Shown: piece by piece, positions 9,629 through 20,501 of the stretch
Layout: each line of letters starts with the position of its first letter
Numbering within the stretch: position 1 is the stretch's first letter
Origin: Falciphora oryzae
Taxonomy: Eukaryota; Ascomycota; Sordariomycetes; Magnaporthales; Magnaporthaceae
Length of the DNA: 64,000 nt
Direction of reading: 5' to 3'
Assembly (NCBI GenBank): GCA_000733355.1
Contig: JNVV01000068.1
Span: 1 to 64,000 of the forward strand
Translations under genes and position numbers: made by a program
Notes under the pieces: generated by a model
Database searches by the model: none
Seen by the model: the letters and a program-made list of their open reading frames with translations, nothing else
Told to the model about the DNA's origin: nothing

Positions 9629-12430
9629 TTAGAAACTAGTAGGCCCCTTGCCGTCGGCGCCGCCGGACTTGAAGTACTCGCTCACGACGCCGAGGCCGTA
9701 CGATACCCCGGCGACCCACGTAGCACCGACGACCATCCGTTTGGCCAGCCGGGCCGGCTGCCGGCGCTGGCTGGGCTCATCCGCCGGGCGTGCACCAGGA
9801 GCCGTCGACGAGGAGGGGCCGTGGCTGGTGCTGCTGGCGGGTTTGTGCTGCTGCTGCTGCTGCTGGCTGACGCGGGGAGGAGGAGGCGGCCTACAGTCGA
9901 CGGCCGGCTCGGGCTCATAGCGGACATAGCCTGTCGGCGACGCGAACTTGGCCGAGGCGGGTTCCCAGACGAACAGCTGCGATCCCGTCATGTCGATTGG
10001 GTTGACGCTTGGAGGAGTGTCCGAGGAGGCGTCTAGTGCTGATTGCGTCCTTGTTTCTTCAGGCGTTGGGGTGTTGGCGGTGGACCCTTGAATCTTGCGA
10101 AAGATGAGGATGTCGCCGCTGCCGGATACGATCTCGAATCCTTCTTCTTGGAGACGCGAGAAATAAGAGAAAAACTTGGTGGGGTGGGAAAGCTTCAGGA
10201 GGGCCTCGGCGGGCGGGAGCGCGGTGGAGCTGTCGGGCACGGTCGAGGTGGTCTCTGCGGTGGTTACGGACTGCGTCGTCGGGTCGTAGGCCAAGATCCT
10301 GTATACTGTTGGCCGCCGCTGGACCGACGCAGCCGGCGGCGTGGCTGCGGCCTCATCGTGAGGGCTGGTGGCCGGGTCGCCATACGTCCTGACAAAGGTC
10401 GGCCAGGTCAACACGCCGGCGCGCTCGTCGGCGTACGACGTCTCTAGTCCCTGCGGAGTTCTGGAGAAGGGGTCGAGGACGGCGCGCATCCTTTGGGAAC
10501 CAGTCAGTCGGGATTGAAACGGGCCTCGTGGGGGCGGGGAGACGGAGGGCGTGGGAGCTTTACTGTTAGCGGCTTGTTCGGCTTCGGCGTCGCCTGATGA
10601 TCCGAGGCCGGATGACGAGGATTGAGCAGAGTTCCCACTAGGGTCCTGTCGAGGGGTCTCGGGGATCGCGCCGAGCAGCGCGCGAGCGGCGGCTTGGGCG
10701 CGGACCTCGCTGGCGCGAAGACGGTCGAGCTCTGCCGCCTGCCGCTCCTCGTCTGTGGGCTCGGGGTAGGCGGGCAGGTCTTTCTGCTCCTGGACCGTGT
10801 CGAGCTCGCCCAGGCCCGCAGCGACCGCGTCGACCGGCTGGGGTGCCTTGCCGTCGGGCTCCCGGTACCTCACGCCGGCTTCATACTTTCCAAGGTCGGT
10901 GTAGGGCTCAGGGGAAGCAGCGGGGTCGGAGGCCAGAGCCTTGAGCGGCTTTCCGTCAGGCTCGAGGTGCCAGACAGGGCCGTACTCGTTGAGATCATCG
11001 TACGGCTGGCTCTCGTTGGCGGCTGAAGGCGGCTTGCCGTCGGGCTCCTGATACCTGACGGCCTTTCCGTACAGGTTCAAGTCTGTGTACTCGCTGGGCT
11101 CCTGGGCTGTTGGTGGCTTGCCGTCTGGCTCATTGTACATGAAAGCGCCGTACTGCGCCAGCTCGGCGGGGTCGTAAGACGACTCCACGTAGTCCAGAGG
11201 TTTTCCGTCAGGCTCATTGTACATGATGGCATTATACTGGGGAAGGTCGGTGTACGCCTCCTTCTCGAAGGGTGACACAACCTTGCCGTCGGGCTCGTTG
11301 TGCGCGACGGGCGTGTACTTGTCGAGGTCTTCATATTCAGCCGAGGGATCCTCGGGAACAGGCGTGCGTTTCTCCATGACAGGGTTGTACTGGTCAAGAT
11401 CTTTGTACTCGGCTGAAGGGTCCTCAGCCACGGGAGTTCTCTTCTCCATAACGGGGCTGTACTTGTCGAGATCATCGTATTGAGAGGTTTCGCCCTCTTG
11501 GGCGGAAGGCTCCGGCTCGAGGACGGGCCTGTACCTGCTGAGGTCGGTGTATTGCTTGTCTTCGGGTTGCTCGGCCAGCGCAGCCGAGAGGTCGTCGACA
11601 CCACGCTTCACCGTGTGAGTCTTGACAATCTCAGTGAATGCCTCGACGCCAGCTACCTTGATGCCGCTATCCCAGTGCCAGAATACGCCGCCATAGCTGG
11701 ACTGGTGGGTGGTGCGTGTCTTGCCGTCGTCATCGATCTTGACTTGGCTGTATTGCCTCAGCTCCTCGGAAGTCGCAGGCATGTCCGTGTCAAATACAGG
11801 ACCACCAATCTGCTCCGACGGCGACGCCTTGATCGAAGACTTGAGAACCTTTCGGTTCGTGATCGGGTCGATCATGTATTCAGGCTCGACAGTGGACTGC
11901 AGCACTTCCTGTGGCATCGTCTTGACTGATGCCTGCTTGGTGCTCCGTGTCGATGGGCCAGACGGCGGTGAAGCCGCTGACTTGGGTTGACTGGTTCCCG
12001 AGGTATTTGTGTCCTTGTGACCGAAGAGGAGGTTCTCAAGTGCGCCTCGCTCCACGGCCTCGATGTTGTCACCGGCCCACCCAGCCGTCTCGCCGGCACT
12101 TGAGCCCAGGGAGTCGGGCTTCTGGGCGCGCTGGTAGTGGCTGGCCATGCGCTTCTCGATCTTGCAGACGGGCATGGCATCGGGATGTTTGTCCCAGGCC
12201 AGTTTTCTGTTCTTGGCCTCGAGCTGCTTGTGCCTGTTGCGCTGGCGGCTCATGGTCTCCTGCGAAGACTCGTGGTCCAGGTACGAGCCGCGAGACCCAT
12301 GGCGGATGCCACGCGTTTGGTCCAGCGAGCGCAGCATGACGGCGCTCGACCGGGCCAGGGAGCGGATGCCGGTGGCGCGGACGTGCATGGAGCACGCCGG
12401 GCGCGACGAGGAGGCGACACTGGTCAACAT
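9629..12430 (-). CDS. probable mitochondrial repeat protein, function unknown
   Basis: A single-exon protein of 933 residues. The N-terminus is rich in Arg/Ser/Ala and poor in acids (MLTSVASSSRPACSMHVRAT...), as in mitochondrial presequences. Residues 293-530 hold about nine degenerate units of YxDLxxYxPV followed by EPDGKP. A conserved-looking globular stretch follows (PTVYRILAYDPTTQSV, KFFSYFSRLQEEGFEIVSG, DILIFRK). Near the end are LFVWEPASAKF, GYVRYEP, a polyQ run, and a hydrophobic segment at about 900-920 (VVGATWVAGVSYGLGVVSEY) that could be a membrane anchor. I do not recognise a named family with known function. A mitochondrial membrane location is inferred from the presequence and C-terminal anchor. 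The neighbours are housekeeping genes and give no functional clue. Confidence 0.75.
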   Translation of the reverse strand: MLTSVASSSRPACSMHVRATGIRSLARSSAVMLRSLDQTRGIRHGSRGSYLDHESSQETMSRQRNRHKQLEAKNRKLAWDKHPDAMPVCKIEKRMASHYQRAQKPDSLGSSAGETAGWAGDNIEAVERGALENLLFGHKDTNTSGTSQPKSAASPPSGPSTRSTKQASVKTMPQEVLQSTVEPEYMIDPITNRKVLKSSIKASPSEQIGGPVFDTDMPATSEELRQYSQVKIDDDGKTRTTHQSSYGGVFWHWDSGIKVAGVEAFTEIVKTHTVKRGVDDLSAALAEQPEDKQYTDLSRYRPVLEPEPSAQEGETSQYDDLDKYSPVMEKRTPVAEDPSAEYKDLDQYNPVMEKRTPVPEDPSAEYEDLDKYTPVAHNEPDGKVVSPFEKEAYTDLPQYNAIMYNEPDGKPLDYVESSYDPAELAQYGAFMYNEPDGKPPTAQEPSEYTDLNLYGKAVRYQEPDGKPPSAANESQPYDDLNEYGPVWHLEPDGKPLKALASDPAASPEPYTDLGKYEAGVRYREPDGKAPQPVDAVAAGLGELDTVQEQKDLPAYPEPTDEERQAAELDRLRASEVRAQAAARALLGAIPETPRQDPSGNSAQSSSSGLGSSGDAEAEQAANSKAPTPSVSPPPRGPFQSRLTGSQRMRAVLDPFSRTPQGLETSYADERAGVLTWPTFVRTYGDPATSPHDEAAATPPAASVQRRPTVYRILAYDPTTQSVTTAETTSTVPDSSTALPPAEALLKLSHPTKFFSYFSRLQEEGFEIVSGSGDILIFRKIQGSTANTPTPEETRTQSALDASSDTPPSVNPIDMTGSQLFVWEPASAKFASPTGYVRYEPEPAVDCRPPPPPRVSQQQQQQHKPASSTSHGPSSSTAPGARPADEPSQRRQPARLAKRMVVGATWVAGVSYGLGVVSEYFKSGGADGKGPTSF
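10841..11554 (-). repeat. in-gene tandem repeat encoding YxDLxxY/EPDGKP units
   Basis: About nine protein repeats of 22-32 residues lie inside the mitochondrial gene. The core is Y-[TDKE]-DL-x2-Y-x-[PA]-V followed by NEPDGKP or MEKRTPV. Two neighbouring units (around residues 319-370) are nearly identical (VMEKRTPV, EDPSAEY), which suggests recent unit duplication; others have diverged. Confidence 0.85.
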
Positions 12431-15128
12431 GGTGGAGGACGGCTCTACCGGTTCATACTACCAGTCGGGCTACCGACTCTGGAGGCATGTGTAAGTGGTT
12501 AATGGTCCTGCCAAGCCTACGTGGCGCTGGTGCACAATACAGGATAGGACACATTGTATATCCAAATGTTACATATGGCTCGACGGACATACTACTGGAT
12601 GTATACATGCGGGAAAATTGTAGAAACAGACAGGGGAGGGTATAATAAACAATCGATTGGAGAATACGTAGTCAGCGAGACTAGCAAGCGGAACCAGAAA
12701 CACTTACAGTACCGAAGGAGAAGGAGACTTGTGATGGACCGAAAGGCCTTGGTAGCATGAAAGGCAGGAAGACGCCCGTTGCTAGCAGGTTTTGGAGGAA
12801 GGTGTGTCGGGAGATGCCGCGTTGGTGTGGTATCACAGCGGAAGTGACAGCAAGGTCTGCGGAACGCGAGTAGATGCCGGCCACCTGCTAAGCGACCTGG
12901 AAGGGAGAAAAAAGGGGCCGGGAGAGGAATGTGGATGTTGAAAGATGGAGGGTGGAAGGACGTGGGAGATGAGTGTAAGTCGAAATCCGGGGATATCAGC
13001 AGCGGCAGACGTACATAAGAGGAAGGCAACAAACGAGCGTGGAACAGACGGCAGCGGGAGGGCAGCAAAAGCGACCCCTGGAGCATTGGCGAAACGCGCA
13101 GGTGTGCATTGCCAACCGGCTAGCGACAAGGACATCATGACGATCCGTCCGATCAGAAGCCAACCGGGGGGCCGCGCGTGGGCGGCCGTGGGTCCCGAGC
13201 ACGGGGGCCTCGCTGGGATTGGCTCCTCTGAGCGCTCGGGGATGCACTATGACGTCGGCCGTCCTGCGGGGTAATCGAGATAAGCCAGGGAGAGGCGCCG
13301 ACTTGGCCCGAAGGGCACCCCTAGGCCCACCAGGACGGCTGACTGTGTAGGGGTCTGACGGGGGGCCCCTGCGAGGCATCCCTGATGCCGGCCGGCGCGG
13401 GCTGCCTGTGGGCGCGGAAACGCTACGGGACACGGGCGGGTGCAGGGTCTGACTGGTCTGACTTCCAAAGTGCGAGAAGGGTGTTTGCAGGGACCTCCAT
13501 GTGCTGTGGCTGGCTGATTGTGAGCAGCGTGAAGCCGCGCACTCCTGAGACGAAGGCAGAAATCGGAACGAGGGATGAGAGGCGTTCGGCCGGAGGCATT
13601 GATTGCGCCCCTAGTCTAGACTAGTTGGATCCGATCTTCTGTGCACTAAATTGGCACGCACAGCATCAATGACGAAGGGACCATCACCATGAGAGAGAGA
13701 CACGTGTGCACACGATCTGGCATGATGGCCACTTGGGCTTGGGAACAGACATCCTCTTCCATGGCGCCATCCGCCGGCCCGCTTTAGCCGACTCACGAAA
13801 CTGCACCCATGGGTGTGCTGATGGCCAAGGCGATAAGCAGAGGCAGGGTGGCAGCAGGCAATCAATGAACTGGGCATTTGTCGGGTGATATGCAGGGCTC
13901 CGGATCAGCACAGCACCCGACTTTTTACAGCCAGTCAACGAGCGCCCACCGCCTCCGGCAGACTGGCCAATTTAAATGAGCAACTGAGGTGAGGCCTGAG
14001 TGCTTTTGTGTTTCTGCTCTGTCGCTATGAGGAAGTGGTTTACGGCGGCGATCATTCGACGAAGCTTTCGGCTAGCGCGCTGAATGCTTGTTTGTCCGTT
14101 CTCAAAACCAAACAAAAGATGGTTCACTATTGAAAGGAGCACGACTTTTCTATGTTAATGACGATCCACGCCGAAGAAACCAATGTAATACTTCCATGGG
14201 CAGGTCAGCGCAACCTGGAACATGAGTGGGGGCTTTTGTTGCCTGCCCTGATTCTCTCTGGCCACCGAGTCAGGCACTTGGACGATAAGGACGAGGCAAC
14301 CAAGACGACCACCAGAGGGTGGTGCTGGGTCACTCGAATCGGCAAAAGTGAAGCGATCGTGAGAACTGAGGATAGGAAAAATAAAGACAACTAAAGCCAA
14401 AAAAAAAAAAAAAAAAAAAACCCTAACCCCCTATAATTCGGCCGCCAGGATAGCCTACGACGCCTTGCCGCTCGAATCCAAGGCCACACTGGCGACGCCC
14501 AAACCGGCTGAGTCACCGGCGGCGACCCCGCCATCCAGCGCGATTGAGCTGCTCTGCGCGGATCTGCCTGAGCCTTCAAGTGCTCTCAGCCTGATGACAA
14601 AAAGAGCGCGCAGACCTTGTAGAAGGTTGATATGATGGGAGCGACCTCAATTTCCGGAGTAATTTTTGTGATTGCGCGTCGAATTGCTGTTGTCTGGGGA
14701 TCGCGACCTTTGCATTTCGCCGTTGCCTTTGTTCAGCAAGCTCGCCTTTCAACGGTCGCTCCACCAAGCTACCCCACCAAATCACGTCACACAAGGCTGG
14801 ACACGTTTGACATAGTTTGCGCCTCGCATCGTCAACCGCGGTGCGGGAGGGGAAAAAAAAAAAAAACTTCTGCAGTCCCTGGGAGCCGCCTCGACTTACT
14901 AGCTGCCCGGTAAAGACTTCGGAGTCGCATCCAACGGCCGGACGCAACGGAGATAGCTCTCTGCCAATGTATAGGACTGACTGGAGTCGCACTTTCCATG
15001 GCCGGATTTTGGCATCGTGACAACTCTCAACTCACAAACAACAACCCGAGATTAGGCAGGACTCCCAGGGCACAGCTCGAATAGCACACCAACCAACATA
15101 CAAGCCCTGTTTCAAGCACCCAGCAACA
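12431..15128. other. 2.7-kb intergenic region with A22 and A14 tracts
   Basis: This is the promoter side of both the mitochondrial gene (-) and LTN1 (+). It contains an A22 run (14399-14420) directly followed by CCCTAACCCC and an A14 run (14853-14866). No ORF has a recognisable product. I see no tRNA or transposase. Confidence 0.5.
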
Positions 15129-18100
15129 ATGAGCAGGTTCTCCGGCAAGTCCCGCGCCGCGGGTGGCGTCAAGGGCTTCTCCAGCCACTCCCCCAGTCCC
15201 TTCGGCGCATTCTCGTCCTCCTCAAGCGGAAGCCGCCTGTCGTACCTGTTTGAGCCGCCCGACTTGACCTCCGTCTCGGACCCCAACATCATCGTATCGC
15301 TTAAGAACGTTCTGAAGAAAGACAGCACCACCAAGGCCCGTGCCCTCGAGGAACTGGCATCGCACGCCCAGCCGCAGTCGCCTGCCTCCGCCCCCGCTGA
15401 TGGCGTCGAGGATGCTGTCCTGGACGCGTGGGTCCAGATTTACCCGCGCACAGCCGTCGACAACTCCCGCCGCGTCCGCGAGCTCGCCCACTCGCTCCTG
15501 CTCGATCTTATGAAGTCGGCAAAAAAGCGCATGGAGAGGCGCATCCCCAAGATTGTCGGCCCATGGCTTGCCGGCACATACGACAAGGACCGCGTCGTCG
15601 CCCGCGCCGCCACCGACGCTCTGCAGTCCCTCCTCAACACGGACGAAAAGATAATTCAGTTTTGGAAGCGGTGCCAGTCCCAGATTCTCGAGTACGCCAT
15701 CGAAGCCGTCCAGGAAACGCCCGACAGCCTGAGCGACGAGCGATCGACAACCAAAGACGATTCCGAGGCGAAATACCACAGGGTTCTCGGCGGCGGCTTG
15801 TCTCTCGTCATGGCGCTGCTGCAAAAGCTGGAAGTCGCCGAGATTCAAAAGAACCAGGAGGATTACGACAAGTTCTTCTCCCTGGATGCGGTCTGGAACG
15901 CGGCCACCTCCCAAGACGCCTTTGTCAGGAGGCAGTGCTACCAGCTCATCTGGCTGGCGTTGGAGACGCAAGAAGCCGCTCTAGATACGCACATCCCCAA
16001 GATCGGGAAGACCCTCGTCTCGGAGGCCCTCAAGAGCGACCAGACCGGCTCTGCGACAGATCTAGTCAAGGCCTTGTCCAGGTTAACAAAGCTGCACCCA
16101 GAAATCTGGGGGACGAAAAAGCCTCCACTATCAAGACTTCGCGTCTTCCTGGAGAAGGGGTCCCAGGGAAGCGCCACCCCCCCGGTATTCTGGCAGTCCC
16201 TTGACCAGCTCATCGCCGGTATGCCCCAGGACAGCCTTACGCCAGAGACGGCCGCAGATACACTCAAGTCCATCAGGACTGGCATCTCGAGCCGGAGCGA
16301 GCCTGCCGCCGCCGCTCTCGACGCTTGGTCTACGTATCTGTCTGTGTTCAGGCGACTAGCCCCGAAACTCACCCCTGAAGAGTCGCGCTCTAGCCTGGCC
16401 GCCGAATACATACAGCCCCTGGTTGAAGACTATGTGCACACCGAACGAGTCGCCAGCCGCTCCGCAACGCAGCTGAGCATTGCAGTCCGCGCAATGCTGA
16501 TGCTGTCTAGCCTGTGCGACCCGGTCATCACCCAGGTTACCAAGGATATGTTGACCGCCATCACAGACCAACTTGTCGAGAATCTGCAGAGCTCACTTTC
16601 TGAAGCACCCGAAGACTATGACAAGGCCCAAAAGACTCTCGCCGACGAGTGCACCCGCTTCTTTTCTCTAGCTGGTGGCATCCACGAGAGGACCAGCTCA
16701 AGCGCCGCAAAAGAATCTGCTGAACGGGCCGTCGATATTGCATCACCACCAGCAGCAAAGGTGCTCCTTGGCGCCATGAAGGTTCTTACGGAGGGCAACT
16801 ACAGGCCGTTCGGAGCTGCCTCGGTCCTTGATGCTGCACTTTCGAAGTGCTCATTCCTGCTCACGCGCGAAGACGTCATGCCCGTCGTCAAGGGTCTCTT
16901 CCCAGTCGACTGCCAAACGATGATGGAGACGCTGCTGTCGTCTGGTTCCGCACCGTTTCTCCTCTCCTGCCTCGCATCCCTTGTCGGCCTCGACGCCTGG
17001 GACGATTACTGCAAGTCAACCTGGGCTGCGATCATAGGCTCCCTCCTGAGCCACCCAGACCAAAAGGTGTCGACCCAATACATAACCAAGCTGGTGTCTC
17101 AGCAATCAGCTGCGCCGCTCGCATGCCAACAGCCATCGCTCCAGGATTACCTGAAGCACAACTGCCTGGAGTGCGCACGAGGAATAAATAGCAGCTGGGA
17201 GTTATTCGAGGCCTGCTTCACATTCGACATCCTCGCACCAGAGGTGGTCAACGAGACCGTTCGGGGTCTCTGGGCGGTCTTCGAAAACCAACCTGAGACT
17301 GACGTCGAGTCTCCTCTTAAGGCACTAGAAATAGTTGCCCAGCGGAAGCCATCACTTCTCACGGATAACAGCGATTTGCATCTGGGATTAGTCGCCAAGC
17401 TTCTGTCGCTGGCCGAGATCTCTGATCGGGAGCTTTCGAGCCAGGCTGAGCGAGTGAGACTCCTCTTGGAGCCCCACACCGACGGTGGCCCTCCGCTCGT
17501 CAGGATCATCCAGGAGAACCTCGAGATGGCAAGCCCAGCGTCTCTCGGGGTCGACACTCTGGTCGATCAGGCTTCAAAAATGGCTCAGATGCCAGGTGTC
17601 TCCCTGGAAGAACTCTTCCCCAGCACTACGACGTGGCTTGAGCAACTCGTCCTTTTTCTTGACAGCAGCCTCAACCCATCGCTGTCTCTAACCAGCGATC
17701 TGGGCGGCGTTTACTTCCTGGGATCAGCAAACCATAGACGTGAGCATCACTATCATCTTCGTGACCGGAAAGGTCTCTCGGTACCGGCCCGGATGGCGGT
17801 CTACACGATCAAGCTTTTATCGTCCGACCTCAGAATCACGTCTCTGCCAACAGAATTCCAGGTGGAGCTGCTCTGCTTGCTCTCTCTGGTCGAGCTCATC
17901 GTTGCCGACCAGATTGTGCTCATGGACGAGGACAAGATGTGGGCGAGCCTTGCTCAGCCAGACGACCTGACAGAGGCTGAGGAGCTGGTCTCATCGACGC
18001 GCAGGATCATCAACGACATCATCGTTACCACCGATCCTGGTGAGAGTGGAGTCCCGGCTAAAGAAGGTGTCGTTGGGGAGCTGGTCAAGATCCTCCTCGG

Positions 18101-20033
18101 GCAGTCCCAAACGCTGTCCCCGCTCGCGGTCTACAGCGCAAGGGCGCTGGCCCAGACCCTCCGGACACTAGCCGAGCGACACGGCTTCCGCGCCTCGCAG
18201 CAGGAGTCGTGGATCTCAAGTCTGGGCATCATGAAAGCGACGCCTGCCACAGTTCTGCCCTGTGCAGCCATCCTCTCGGGCTATGGCGAGCTGCTGGCTT
18301 CATCTACAGTCGTTGGCATGACGCTCAACCGCCTCGTCAGCGATATAGCCTACGCCAAAAGCCCGGACTCACTCCAGACGCTTCTGACGCTCATCCTCTT
18401 CAACGCTTGCATGCCAATCTACACCGTGGACGGGCCGCCAGTCGCAAACAACCGTCTCGTGTTTGCTGTCAAGCAGATCACGTCTTGGTTCGACAACCCT
18501 GATATCCTCGGTAGCAAGATGGCCACAGAATGCTGTCGTGCCCTAGGCCATCTCTTCCCATGCATAAAGGATGTCTATGGATCATACTGGGAAAAGGCCC
18601 TTGGGTTCTGCCGTCACCTGTGGGACAAGGCTGCAAGCGAAACAGGTGATCGTCGGCTGCCATACATCCACGCCTCGCTCAGGCTTGTCAACCTGCTCGA
18701 GGCTTTCGATGAGCCCAACGACGACCTTGCCGACGCACTCATGTCGTTTGCTGTGGACAAGACAGACGGGTTGCTCCAGCTCTTGAGCCTACACGACGGC
18801 GCGACATCGCAGCCATCCGAGATGGTCAACGCTCTTCTGTGCAGGCAAACGGAACGAATCCCGCTGGATCACATAAAGGACCTTGGCAGTATCTACGGCT
18901 TGATGGACTCGACATCGAGGGACGTACAACGGGCCGCCTTCGGTCTTCTTCACCGGAAAATCCCCAGCGAACAAGCACGGCTTTCTGAGGAAATCCTCTT
19001 GGAGAAGACCAAGCCGCACTTGCCGGCCGAGCTTCTCTCGCTGCTGCTGGACCCGCCAACCCTGGAAACATTCCACGACGAGCTTCTTCTCGGGTTCCCG
19101 GCGCCCGTGCGCGGATATCTTCTCACATGGCTCGTCATATTCGACGCCTTTGGTACCGCAGCATTCAAGCTGAGAAGCGAATACTATGAGAACCTCAAGG
19201 CTACTGGCTCGCTAGGTCCCTTGTTGGACCTCACCTTCGACGTGCTCGGACACTCGGTGGCGCATCCTCTGAACCTCGACAAGGCTCGCATCGCTGTCGA
19301 ACAGATCATGTCGTACGATATCAAGCTCGCCGAGGCGGAGACGGAGGAGCAGAACATGCACTGGCTATTTGTGCACGTCTACTACCTGGCTTTGAAGTAC
19401 GTTCCCGGCCTCGTCAAGTCGTGGTACATCCAATGCCGATCAAAGCAGACGAGGATCGCGGTCGAGACCTGGACGACGCGATACTTCTCGCCGCTCATCG
19501 TCGCCAACACCCTGGACGAGGTGGTCAAGTGGAAAGATGAGCAGGAGCCGCCCGAGGACGACGAGAAGGAGCTTATCATCAAGACCAGCAAGCGGGGGCG
19601 CGAGGTGACGGTGGGATACCAGGTGGACGAAGACGAGGCGGCGATCGCGATCCGGATGCCCGAGTCGTACCCGCTCGACGGAGTGTCGGTGGTGTCGGTC
19701 AACCGGGTGGCCGTCAGCGAGAAGAAGTGGCAGTCGTGGCTCATCACGACTCAGGGAGTCATCACCTTCTCGCACGGCAGCGTCATCGACGGGATCACGA
19801 CGTTCCGGCGCAACGTGATGGCCATGATGAAGGACCAGAACGAGTGCGCCATCTGCTACTGCTTCGTGTCGTCGGACAAGCGGCTGCCAGACAAGCGGTG
19901 CGGGACGTGCAAGAACCTCTTCCACCGCTCGTGCCTGCTCCAGTGGTTCCAGAGCAGTGCGCAGAACACGTGCCCGCTGTGCCGGAACCCGATCGAATAC
20001 GGCGCCGCCAAGCGCTTCACGGGCTACATGTGA
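15129..20033 (+). CDS. LTN1: E3 ubiquitin ligase Listerin (ribosome quality control)
   Basis: Listerin (yeast Ltn1/Rkr1) is the RING E3 of the RQC complex. It binds 60S subunits carrying stalled peptidyl-tRNA and ubiquitinates the nascent chain. The single uninterrupted ORF gives 1634 residues, close to yeast Ltn1. The N-terminus after a Ser/Gly-rich leader (YLFEPPDLTSVSDPN, SLKNVLKKDSTTKARALEEL) is the conserved start of the family. A long HEAT-like helical body follows. The C-terminal RING at about 1571-1617 shows ECAIC, CGTCKNLFHRSCLLQW and CPLCRNP with the expected Cys/His ligands. The 3' neighbour (SDR) runs in the same direction 468 bp away. Identification is firm. Confidence 0.95.
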   Translation: MSRFSGKSRAAGGVKGFSSHSPSPFGAFSSSSSGSRLSYLFEPPDLTSVSDPNIIVSLKNVLKKDSTTKARALEELASHAQPQSPASAPADGVEDAVLDAWVQIYPRTAVDNSRRVRELAHSLLLDLMKSAKKRMERRIPKIVGPWLAGTYDKDRVVARAATDALQSLLNTDEKIIQFWKRCQSQILEYAIEAVQETPDSLSDERSTTKDDSEAKYHRVLGGGLSLVMALLQKLEVAEIQKNQEDYDKFFSLDAVWNAATSQDAFVRRQCYQLIWLALETQEAALDTHIPKIGKTLVSEALKSDQTGSATDLVKALSRLTKLHPEIWGTKKPPLSRLRVFLEKGSQGSATPPVFWQSLDQLIAGMPQDSLTPETAADTLKSIRTGISSRSEPAAAALDAWSTYLSVFRRLAPKLTPEESRSSLAAEYIQPLVEDYVHTERVASRSATQLSIAVRAMLMLSSLCDPVITQVTKDMLTAITDQLVENLQSSLSEAPEDYDKAQKTLADECTRFFSLAGGIHERTSSSAAKESAERAVDIASPPAAKVLLGAMKVLTEGNYRPFGAASVLDAALSKCSFLLTREDVMPVVKGLFPVDCQTMMETLLSSGSAPFLLSCLASLVGLDAWDDYCKSTWAAIIGSLLSHPDQKVSTQYITKLVSQQSAAPLACQQPSLQDYLKHNCLECARGINSSWELFEACFTFDILAPEVVNETVRGLWAVFENQPETDVESPLKALEIVAQRKPSLLTDNSDLHLGLVAKLLSLAEISDRELSSQAERVRLLLEPHTDGGPPLVRIIQENLEMASPASLGVDTLVDQASKMAQMPGVSLEELFPSTTTWLEQLVLFLDSSLNPSLSLTSDLGGVYFLGSANHRREHHYHLRDRKGLSVPARMAVYTIKLLSSDLRITSLPTEFQVELLCLLSLVELIVADQIVLMDEDKMWASLAQPDDLTEAEELVSSTRRIINDIIVTTDPGESGVPAKEGVVGELVKILLGQSQTLSPLAVYSARALAQTLRTLAERHGFRASQQESWISSLGIMKATPATVLPCAAILSGYGELLASSTVVGMTLNRLVSDIAYAKSPDSLQTLLTLILFNACMPIYTVDGPPVANNRLVFAVKQITSWFDNPDILGSKMATECCRALGHLFPCIKDVYGSYWEKALGFCRHLWDKAASETGDRRLPYIHASLRLVNLLEAFDEPNDDLADALMSFAVDKTDGLLQLLSLHDGATSQPSEMVNALLCRQTERIPLDHIKDLGSIYGLMDSTSRDVQRAAFGLLHRKIPSEQARLSEEILLEKTKPHLPAELLSLLLDPPTLETFHDELLLGFPAPVRGYLLTWLVIFDAFGTAAFKLRSEYYENLKATGSLGPLLDLTFDVLGHSVAHPLNLDKARIAVEQIMSYDIKLAEAETEEQNMHWLFVHVYYLALKYVPGLVKSWYIQCRSKQTRIAVETWTTRYFSPLIVANTLDEVVKWKDEQEPPEDDEKELIIKTSKRGREVTVGYQVDEDEAAIAIRMPESYPLDGVSVVSVNRVAVSEKKWQSWLITTQGVITFSHGSVIDGITTFRRNVMAMMKDQNECAICYCFVSSDKRLPDKRCGTCKNLFHRSCLLQWFQSSAQNTCPLCRNPIEYGAAKRFTGYM

Positions 20034-20501
20034 GGAGGCGGAGGTTGAGGGTGGACGGCAGTTGAGCGCCGGTGTTTGTTTGTGTCGTTGAGAAGAATGA
20101 AGGATCAATCTGTGGTTTGGCAAGTGGCGGAGACATTTTGATTCTTTCCTCTGTGACTACCAGCGTTTGGTCTACTAGGAGTGGTCAATCAGACCATGGA
20201 ATAGCGTTGAAGAAAATGAGGCAATCACAAAAATTGTGTTGTCTGTTTGAGCGGGGGTCAGGATCCTTTCGGGATAGGGCTGACTGCCCGGGGGAGACGA
20301 TAAGCGCAAGGTGACAATGCAAGACGTATAAAGACTAACGAATCCCCATGACCTGCCATTTCGTTCATATGTGTTTTTGACTCGACTCATATTTAGGCTG
20401 AAATCAGTGCGAACTTTGACTTTGGATGACAGCTGACAGTAGCTGACTGGCGGCGGACGCCCTGACACGACGCCTCCAATTTCAAAGTTTGTCCAATCAG
20501 G
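20034..20501. other. spacer between LTN1 and the SDR gene
   Basis: A 468-bp spacer between two genes on the same strand, so it must hold the LTN1 3' UTR and the SDR promoter. No coding region is supported; the long antisense ORF crossing it is an Arg/Pro-rich shadow of the SDR gene. Confidence 0.5.

Noticed and set aside
14399..14430. A22 followed by CCCTAACCCC, telomere-like
   Set aside because: Only one CCCTAA unit is present and genes continue on both sides; no tandem array, so not a telomere or interstitial telomeric block.
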